64,000 nucleotides of DNA from assembly GCA_029582265.1 (NCBI GenBank), contig CM055823.1:22455290-22519289 (forward strand), in the 5' to 3' direction. This document shows, piece after piece, positions 56,014 through 64,000 of the stretch (positions are counted from its first letter, which is position 1; each line of letters starts with the position of its first letter). Source of the DNA: Zoroaster sp. YZ-2022. Its lineage: Eukaryota > Echinodermata > Asteroidea > Forcipulatida > Zoroasteridae. The notes beneath the pieces were generated by a model. It did not search any database. It saw nothing but the letters and a program-made list of their open reading frames with translations, and had not been told where the DNA came from. A program made the position numbers and the translations under genes.

Positions 56014-56727
56014 GTAAATGTCTGCAAAGGCATCCATACCTGAATTGTTGGTACAATGTCTGTAAAGGCATCCATACCTGAATTGTTGGTACAATGTCTG
56101 TAAAGGCATCCATACCTGAATTGTTGGTACAATGTCTGTAAAGGCATCCATACCTGAATTGTTGGTACAATGTCTGTAAAGGCATCCATACCTGAATTGT
56201 TGGTACAATGTCTGTAAAGGCATCCATACCTGAATTGTTGGTACAATGTCTGTAAAGGCATCCATACCTGAATTGTTGGTACAATGTCTGTAAAGGCATC
56301 CATACCTGAATTGTTGGTACAATGTCTGTAAAGGCATCCATACCTGAATTGTTGGTACAATGTCTGTAAAGGCATCCATACCTGAATTGTTGGTACAATG
56401 TCTGTAAAGGCATCCATACCTGAATTGTTGGTACAATGTCTGTAAAGGCATCCATACCTGAATTGTTGGTACAATGTCTGTAAAGGCATCCATACCTGAA
56501 TTGTTGGTACAATGTCTGTAAAGGCATCCATACCTGAATTGTTGGTACAATGTCTGTAAAGGCATCCATACCTGAATTGTTGGTACAATGTCTGTAAAGG
56601 CATCCATACCTGAATTGTTAGTACAATGTCTGTAAAGGCATCCATACCTGAATTGTTGGTACAATGTCTGTAAAGGCATCCATACCTGAATTGTTGGTAC
56701 AATGTCTGTAAAGGCATCCATACCTGA
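56011..56727. repeat. 38-bp minisatellite, ~19 copies
   Basis: The unit AATGTCTGTAAAGGCATCC + ATACCTGAATTGTTGGTAC repeats head to tail with almost no variation (first unit TCTGCAAAGG, one GTTAGTAC). All three minus-strand frames are open because 38 is not a multiple of 3 and the unit lacks stops there. No spacers. Confidence 0.97.
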
Positions 56728-57835
56728 AACAAGAGATGTCTGCTTGTGAAAGTTTCAGCTTAATTTTCGTTGTGTCGTTTAAGAGGCAAAACATTAAAAA
56801 TGCATTTAGATTATTTGTAGCGTATTCATTCTGATGAATCATTAGCTGATGATCCATTTCAGATTGGAATTATTCTTACAGTTTCCTCGTAAATAATTTG
56901 TCAGGATGATTCTGCCGGAATAATTTGTCAGGACGGATTGTTTGGTAACAACGACATCTTAAAACAAATTAAGCTTGTATCTTTTCAGGTAATTACCAAT
57001 GGTGTACACTCAATTTAACCTTTATTAAATTACCACTTTCTCATTGTTACAGAGAAACATTGTGTTAATAAATGTTGTTTATCTATGTGGCCTTACGCAG
57101 ATTTTTGGAAGTGGCTTTTTGTTAAGGATATTGATTAACTTTTGTTATTGGCACTCGAAACTTCTTAAGTTTAATATTTAATTATTTGATATTATTCAAT
57201 ATATTCAATATATTTAATATTATGTAATAAGGGAATAAAAGTTTGTCACATGGTCTTTGCCGCAGGATAATGACCAGATTTGGGCGTGGTCACAGGCGAT
57301 AAAGGAATCAGTTGAAGGCGAGGTCCTTTACCGCCGTGGCCACGCACAACCGTTCATTATGCTACGTTAAAGTCCAAGCGCTAATCATTTATTTTCATTA
57401 ATAAATGCCTGTATAGATTCATTTAAAAAAATAAAAATAAACAAATAAACAAATAAATCTTTGGAAAAAAATAGCAATAGGCAACTCCACGTTTTGGGGA
57501 CACACGAAACACTTTCAAAGTACATGAGTCAGTGTGATGCGAAACAAACTTCGTCACCCTGTTTGGTTCAAATCCGTGTCGCTCGTCACACGCCGGCTAA
57601 ATAGAACAGCTGGCGCGTGACGCACATATGCGCATAATGCGCTGCTCTAATTTTGATAGGCCTTGTCTTTACCATCCGTTGATACAACCCCACGTGATCA
57701 CGTTTCGCCCAATAAGAGTGTCTTATCTATCTTGGGCATTTATGAATGGTATTTATTATATGTGCTGTTTTTTAATATTAAGTAACGTCAAACGTAGCGA
57801 CATTATATATCGTATTAAAGTTTCAGCTTTGTGTA
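56728..57835. other. No gene seen; intergenic
   Basis: AT-rich spacer with some GC-richer stretches near 57250-57360 and 57560-57640 (CGCATATGCGCATAATGCGC). No supported gene. Confidence 0.5.
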
Positions 57836-57900
57836 TACTCACCGAACTCTTTAAAATGTTGATTCCACACTTTAGTTTTAAGAGTGTATTAATGTTAAAT
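57836..57900. mobile_element. Half copy of MITE family 1
   Basis: ACTCACCGAACTCTTTAAAATG...CACTTTAGTTTTAAGAGTGT is the reverse complement of the left end at 21411-21465. The other arm is absent. Confidence 0.75.
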
Positions 57901-58015
57901 AGACAATTAATATAATACCCTGAGAGCGTGTAGTGATGATGAATTATTATTTATCGGGTATAACTCATGAAATTGGCCTTCTTTACTGAATTTCAAGAAA
58001 ATTGCAAACAGTCAT

Positions 58016-58266
58016 TGGCGGATCCAGGGGGGTGCTAAGGGGGCTGTAGCCCCCCCCCCCCCACTAAAATTGTTTTAAAAAATAATTTAAAAAAATATTT
58101 AAAACAAATTTAAAAATTAAAAAAAGAGAGAGATAGGGAGAGGGGGGAGTGTGCTTTGTTTTTCTCTCCCTTTGATTATTTCATTGTAATTTTTGTAGTA
58201 CTGAAAAATAATTGTTTTTGATTCTCAGCCCCCCCCCACCTAAAAAATGTTCTGGATCCGCCCATG
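58016..58266. repeat. Short interspersed repeat with GGCGGATCCAG ends
   Basis: ATTGGCGGATCCAGGGGGG at the left and CTGGATCCGCCCATGA at the right are inverted. The interior has a 14-base C run and A-rich sequence. No ORF; a non-autonomous DNA element is likely. Confidence 0.6.
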
Positions 58267-58624
58267 ACAGTAGTTTATAGTAGGATTACATAAAGCCTTA
58301 TTACCGGTGGTTTAATTTAAATAAACGAAACGTTTGACAAAGTCCATGATGATGTTAAACTAACTAACGAAAAAATGGCTATTGTGAATTTTGCGGTCAG
58401 CTATTGAGAAGTAATGTATTGACATACTACAGTTCATGACAGTTTCGAGTTCAACACATTTGGCTTAGTAGAGCTTTGGTGTATCTGTGGTAATTTGAGT
58501 AAGGAATACAAAGTGATATACTGCATTGTGTTGCACAAAAATTGTGTGCCAGATATATAACTTAGTTTCATTCAAGATTTCAATAATCACAGATTGAAAG
58601 TTAAGCTCACAAAATGCAAATCAA
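58267..58624. other. No gene seen; spacer
   Basis: AT-rich, no supported feature. Confidence 0.5.
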
Positions 58625-61546
58625 TTCCATCATGCTTTGACCTATTATAATGTAACTTGGTACAATTAAGGTTCAGTTATGTTTCGTCATGATTACGTCA
58701 TCGGTTCTCATGAAAACGACCACTAGAGGGCGCTATAATTGCACGTATATTATGCATATTTTTAATTATTGGGATTTGCAGAAAAATACCTCAGTATAAG
58801 TCATTTTAGTTTTTATAGTTGCCGCAAAGAAAACAAATATGTTTTAACTTGGAAGATCTTTGAATTTGTTATCTCTGTGAGCACTTTTTTAGCCCCCATG
58901 GTATTAAGCTTAGTTGGATGTCCATGACTTTGACCTTCATTAATCAATCTTGGCACGATAAATGCATTCACATGTCATTGGTTGCCATGGAAACTACCTC
59001 AAGAGGGTGCTATACTTGGATGCATATTATGCGCACATGAATTAATGGATACAATTATTTCTTATTTTTAGCCAATTGTAGTACACTAGTTATCACTATG
59101 AGGATCATTCAGTTTTACTTGGGAATGATTTGTTAACTGTAATGTAAAGAAAAACGAAAGATAAATTTGTAAATAAGGGGTCTCTAGAGTTCATTGTTTA
59201 AACCTCTATCATGTCAAATTCAGCCGGGAATCCTTAGCATTTGGGGTGGGAGGGGATTACACGAACATTCATTACTCCAGCATTCTTTGACTTACATTAA
59301 TACATTTATATGTTAATTTATATGTGGTCAGGATGACGTCATTGCTTGCCATGGAAACTACATATAGAGGGCGCTGTATTTGGATGAATATTACGCACAA
59401 ATAAATAAATGGTTAAACGTATTTCTTATTTTTAGCCATTGTAGTACACTATAGGGATAATCTAGTACACTGTATGGATTAAACAAACCTCCATTATTCC
59501 GGCATGCTTAGACTTACATTCACAAAATCTTGTACATGTAATGTTCATTTATACGTTGTCAAGATGAAATCATTGGTTCCCATGAAAACTACTTCTATTC
59601 TGTACGACATATTCTGGTTAATTTCTGACTGGGTCCTTGTCTGTAAGAAGAAGCTTCCTGTTTGGGATGGCGAGTCTACCTTTACAAGGAAGCCTCGTTG
59701 TGGATCCAGGCTGTATGTTGGAGTTATGAAACCTCCTGAAAGGACTGCTGTGTGATGTATATAAACCAAGGCATCTGCCTGTCAGCAATCCATCTGCTAT
59801 CCACACGTGTTATTTTCGGGGAATGGAAGGTCACTCCAACCTGGTTTTAGGCACAGGAAATCATCAACCGGCTTGAGGATGGAATGAACACATATTACAT
59901 CCAATGTAAATCCTTTCAAGCCGGTTGATGATTTCCTTTACCAAAAATCAGGTCGGAGTGACCTTCCATTGGAAAAGCCTTCCCAAAAATAAAACATATC
60001 TCATTGAGTTTTTATGGCAGTTGAATTGCTGACAGGCAGTCCCCATGTTAGGGGAAGCCACATTTCGGGATGGGATGCGGAATAAGTGCCGCAGTGCTGG
60101 CCTATATCCCAACACTGTTGTATTGTTTGACTTTGTGAGGATACTGTATCCTTTCAGAAGTCCCTTTCAGGAGGTTTCATAACTCCAACATAGACAAATA
60201 AACCAGAATATGTAGTACAACATAGAAAAAGTTTCCATGGAAACAAATGATGTCATCTTGACAACATACATGAACATTAAATGTGCCAAATGTTATGAAT
60301 GTAAGTCAAAGCATGCTGGAGTAATGGAGGTTTGTTTAATACCTCCCACTCCATGTGCTAAAGATTTTTGTCTGACAACTTAACACAAGATTTTCAAATT
60401 TATCCTTTGTTTTGCTTACACTAGATTTGACATATTATTTCCAGTTACAAAATTAATTAATGACACATTATCCCTTTCGTGTACTACAATGGCTAAAAAT
60501 AAGAAATACCTTTAACCATTTATTCCTGACGACATATAAATTAACATTTCATGTGTCAAGTTTGATTAATCTAGGTCAAAGCGAGGTTTATGTAATCCCT
60601 CCCACCCTAAATGCTAAGGATTCGAGGCTGAATTTGACATGATGGGGGCTTAAACAAGCTCTAGAGACCCCTTAACAAAATATTTTCAAATTTATCTTTC
60701 GCTTTTCTTAATGATACTTAATGATACTTTATCACGGTAACTAGTGTACTACAATGGCTAAAATAAGAAATAATTGTATCCATTAATTCATGTGCACATA
60801 ATATGCATCCAAGTACTGCACCCTCTAGAGGTAGTTTTCATGGCAACCCATGACATCATGTTGACGACATATGAATGAACATTTTTTTGTGTCAAGTTCG
60901 ATTAATGTAGGTCAAAGTATGTTCGAGAAATAAAGGATTACTCAATATGTAGTGCCATGGACATCCAACTGAGCTTAATACCATGGGGGCTAAAAAAGTC
61001 CCCCAGAGATAGAAAATCCAAAAGACTTCCCAGGTAAAACATTTTTGTGGTTACATTGGACATGAACAAACCCATTTAAGGCATAAATTAAATAAACAAA
61101 TTGTTCTTTGTGGCAACTATAACAACTAAATGACTTATACGGAGACATTTTTCTGCAAATTCCAATAATTAAAATATGCATAATATACGTGCAATTACAG
61201 CGCCCTCTAGCGGTCGTTTCATGAGAACCAATGACGTAATCATGACGAAATATGACTGAACATTAATTGTTCAATTTACATTATAATAGGTCAAATCATG
61301 ATGGAGTAATGGCGAGATGTTTGATCTTCTTCCGCCCATAGTGCTAAGAATTATCAGCGTAAGGGCAGCGTAAGGGCAGCGTAAGGGCAAACAAATAGTG
61401 GGCCAGAACAGATAATGCAACCCAAAATGTTCACTGTTAACATCTTTTTTCGTGTTTAGGTCATCCAGAGGAACAAAAGAAAATTGGTGGCGTTGGGTTA
61501 TGGGGGGCGGGGTGGTGCATGGTAGACCCCTCCAGCCCATAGACTA
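58625..61546. mobile_element. Foldback element Q, second member of the P family
   Basis: The left arm from CCATCATGCTTTGACC (about 58628) matches P from 33235 onward. The right arm ends in GACCCCTCCAGCCCATAGACTA at 61546, like P. Each arm holds four subunits with CATGCTTTGAC-type phrases (58630, 58930, 59285, 59505, and inverted near 60310, 60560, 60915, 61300). The centre is also palindromic (GGAAGGTCACTCC at about 59826 against GGAGTGACCTTCC at about 59957). About 0.2 kb of the outer left arm is missing. No ORF with recognisable domains. Confidence 0.8.
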
Positions 61547-61825
61547 ATATTGATAGACTTTCAAAACTGAGAAACATTTAATTACGTTACATTTAGTTGT
61601 TACTCAGATTATGATACACAGATAATTGGAGTTAAATGTAACCTACATTGATACATGTATTATGTGTTACTCAAGTGTTTTAATTTCAGCTTCTTTATTG
61701 TGATTAAGTATTAAGTATTTACTGTAACTGATTATTGCTCTCAAGTATTTTTGCCAGGTTTTTATTGTAATGCGTAATTAAACCCTTCAAAAGTACAACA
61801 CAATAAATGATATTTTCCATTTAAA
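61547..61825. other. No gene seen; spacer
   Basis: AT-rich, no supported feature. Confidence 0.5.
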
Positions 61826-62003
61826 CACTGTAACAAATTGCCTGTAAAAATTACAGTAAGTTACTGGCAACCAGCTGCCAGTAACTTACTGTAAAATTTT
61901 ACATTATTAACTGTAAATAAATTACTGTAAAAATTACAGTAAGTTACTGGCAGCTGGTTGCCAGTAACTTACTGTAATTTTTACAGGCATTTTTTTTACA
62001 GTG
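61826..62003. mobile_element. 178-bp MITE made of nested hairpins
   Basis: The ends CACTGTAACAAATTGCCTG and CAGGCATTTTTTTTACAGTG are inverted. Each half also contains its own palindrome, TTACAGTAAGTTACTGGCA...TGCCAGTAACTTACTGTAA. No ORF. Confidence 0.8.
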
Positions 62004-63785
62004 AAGGGAAGATTGGTATTATTGGTATTATGTAACGTATGTTCATTTCAACTCTATGTTTAACAAATATTATTAAAACTAACCTGTGAAAGTTTCATCA
62101 CAAAAGTGCTCAGGTTTTTAAGAAAACGACGAAATACGGATACATAATTTTTATGTTTTTTATGTTTTAAAGCTAAATTGCAGGACGGAATTTTGTTGAA
62201 AATTCGACAGACGAAATCCTTTCTCGGTTTAATATTTAATGAGTCTTGAATATTACTCTGGGTACACCCAAGCTCCAACTGTCTGCAAAAATATTAATAA
62301 TTAGGCCTAAATAAGTTTTCCCCTTTGATGAAAACTCTTAAAGGGGGACTGTTATGGTTGCAGTTTGTATCCACATAAAACCTTTTGTCCTGCACTTAAT
62401 CAATTGACCATTAAACCTTTTGTTCTATTATTTTGGATGCCAGCGGTGGGCAGCTAAACCTGTTATTGTTATGTAAGCAAGAGTGGTGGTTGGGTGTTTT
62501 GAGTTTATAAGGTTGGTGCCGTCTGCAACAGGTTCTCTTTTGTAACTTGGGCTACCTCAGGTACGGGATGCTGACTGGTGCTGCCACGGGAGCTACAATC
62601 CCGGCCAAAATAGTTCGAACGCGTGATAATAAACTTACTCTCACTTGTCCCCCCCCCCTTTAATGTATTGTCCCTGAGACAAACACAAAGACTGCGGATT
62701 GTCAACATCTGGTCACGGCTTCATAGATAAACTAAGAGAAAATTCAGACAATCCCGGCCAAAATGGTTGGGACACGTGACAATAAACATACCCTCCCATG
62801 TCCCCCGCTCCCCCCCCCCCCCACCCACCACACACATACCAATGTTGTTATCTCCAGCCGGAGCACAGACCGCGCAATGAGAGCCAACATTGTCTGGGGG
62901 CCGGGGGTCCAGCGAGATTTGGCCAGGATTGTAGAAACGTGACAACTTGGGTGTGACCTACTGTGACGTGACTGTGAGTTTGAATTGGAACTATCTACAT
63001 TGACTGGTGGACAGTGCCTGACTCCCCAATCCCGAGCACCTGAGTACTGTTAACTGAGCCCCCTGTTTTATTTGTTTCTATTAATATTGTTAATTAAGTC
63101 GAATATTCAAGTATCATTGTGCAAACCAGACCATCTTTTGAGTCATTGTTTTCATTGTTATTGTTCCTCTTAATACCTGTAATTGTCATTGTATAATAAA
63201 GTATTCAGTGTTGTTATTATGTCAGAGAATGACTCAACCTTGGTATTTTGTTAGTTGCTAGTTGTCTTCTTCCCTTATATTCACGGACGTTTCCGTATTT
63301 TTGTATGTCTGCCGTACCTATTGGACCAGGCGGCACTTTGTCTGCTGATGAGAAAGTCGTATGTAATACAATTACATGGGCGGCGATTTCTTGTAGATTG
63401 GGTTGGGGGACGCGTCGGCGGGGATCTGACCTGACCCCTGACCTACCCCGGTCCCCACTCTCTTAAATATTCAGATTGAAATTCAGTCCAAGCGATTGAA
63501 TATAGTAACAGATCTTTCAAAGTCTGTCCTGGTTTCAATCGGTTGGAGTGATTTTCAATCTCAAACTTTTACAGAGCATGCATGACTGACAACCTTTCCT
63601 CGGTCATGCCCAGTGATTTTTGTTTTACTTTTTTCACAAAAATCTTTGGAATTTCTCAAACTTTTTTGAAAGCGCATTATATTACTGGGGTATATTTTAG
63701 AGGCAAAAATATCCAAAACGGTAATAGGAGAGTCTTGAATCAAAATACACTAGATTTATCTAGCTTTCAAACCATCACAACAACA
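62004..63785. other. No gene seen; partial direct repeats
   Basis: ACAATCCCGGCCAAAATRG, RTGAYAATAAACWTAC and long C runs occur at about 62599-62660 and 62749-62822. A further diverged inverted phrase (GGCCAGGATTGTAGAAACGTG) lies at 62921. TTAAAGGGGGACTG near 62339 matches the end of the TTAA element at 38291. An AATAAAG motif lies at 63196. No coding domain is recognised. Confidence 0.5.
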
Positions 63786-64000
63786 GAGTGCCTCTATAAT
63801 TAATCGCCTTGAAAACTGTATTCATGATATTCGCATTTGTATGAAGAAAAATTTCTTAAAAACTGAATTTGTGCTATTTGGTCAAAAACTACCTAAGATT
63901 TCTATTCCAAATATTGTTATTGGTGACTCTCATGTGCAATCTTCTTCTCAAGCAAGGAACCTCGGAGGTATCTTTGATGCAAACATGACACCTAAACCTC
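63786..64000 (+). pseudogene. CR1/L2-like LINE fragment running off the window
   Basis: From about 63797 one frame reads INRLENCIHDIRICMKKNFL, KTEFVLFGQKLPK and ARNLGGIFDANMTPKP, the region just after RT motif C in CR1/L2-type LINEs (LN..KTE..LFG and RNLG..FD blocks). It is open to the window edge. The upstream RT motifs are not visible, so it is 5' truncated or rearranged. Confidence 0.75.

Noticed and set aside
56011..56727. CRISPR-like array
   Set aside because: Units are contiguous with no unique spacers, and the DNA is eukaryotic. The same applies to 27066-27774.
55769..56857. Repeat proteins of 239-266 residues on the minus strand
   Set aside because: All three frames are open through the 38-bp minisatellite, the same peptide cycles in each, and there is no independent coding support.

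Overview
The window is animal nuclear DNA. Its only recognisable host gene is split into short phase-2 exons separated by kilobase introns, and almost everything else is eukaryotic mobile DNA: non-LTR retrotransposons of several clades, tRNA-derived SINEs, and TTAA-, TA- and 8-bp-TSD DNA elements. The SINE types, the mix of Tx1/L1-like, RTE, CR1-like and RLE-bearing LINEs, piggyBac and hAT ends, and a relaxin-receptor-like LGR suggest a marine invertebrate, most likely an echinoderm or another invertebrate deuterostome. The species cannot be fixed from the sequence.

Host gene. A leucine-rich-repeat G-protein-coupled receptor (LGR, type C/relaxin-receptor-like) lies on the + strand. I find LRR exons at 29183-29254, 30169-30240, 45033-45104, 52544-52615 and 52835-52921, and a terminal exon at 54104-55238 encoding the hinge and all seven membrane helices. 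Every junction has the same phase, with a split Leu codon. Two decayed copies of the exon unit (22162-22174 and 29681-29722) show that the LRR part grew by tandem duplication of an exon with its flanking intron. The 5' exons (signal peptide, any LDLa module) were not found.

Region by region. 1-4545: frameshifted Tx1/L1-like LINE (A), minus strand. 4546-7627: (TA)n-rich repeats, foldback elements and two SINEs. 7628-15614: long Tx1/L1-like LINE (B), minus strand, broken by a Rex1/CR1-group LINE and a MITE. 15615-16527: 913-bp perfect (ATT)n tract, followed by the 3' part of an RLE-type (R2/R4 group) LINE. 17528-18027: sequencing gap beside a 10-bp satellite. 18.3-29 kb: LINE relics, MITEs, a 54-bp minisatellite and the first LRR-unit relic. 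29.2-55.2 kb: the LGR gene. Its largest visible intron (30.2-45.0 kb) holds a CR1-like LINE (D) interrupted twice, by an 8.7-kb foldback element (P) and by a Tx1-like LINE fragment (A2). P itself carries an apparently intact RTE LINE, a hAT-type MITE, a TTAA element with a THAP-domain relic, and another MITE. The next intron holds a 6.6-kb TTAA-bounded element with ~0.7-0.9-kb inverted ends and an intact piggyBac transposase ORF. 55.2-64 kb: a 38-bp minisatellite, a second foldback (Q) of the same family as P, small MITEs, and a LINE fragment running off the edge.

Apart from the LGR receptor, the coding capacity belongs to transposons. Only the RTE polyprotein (34214-37201) and the piggyBac transposase (47671-49626) look intact. 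The two most unusual structures are the P/Q foldback family, whose arms are built from four diverged tandem subunits and which has no recognisable ORF of its own, and the large TTAA-bounded long-inverted-repeat element around the piggyBac gene.
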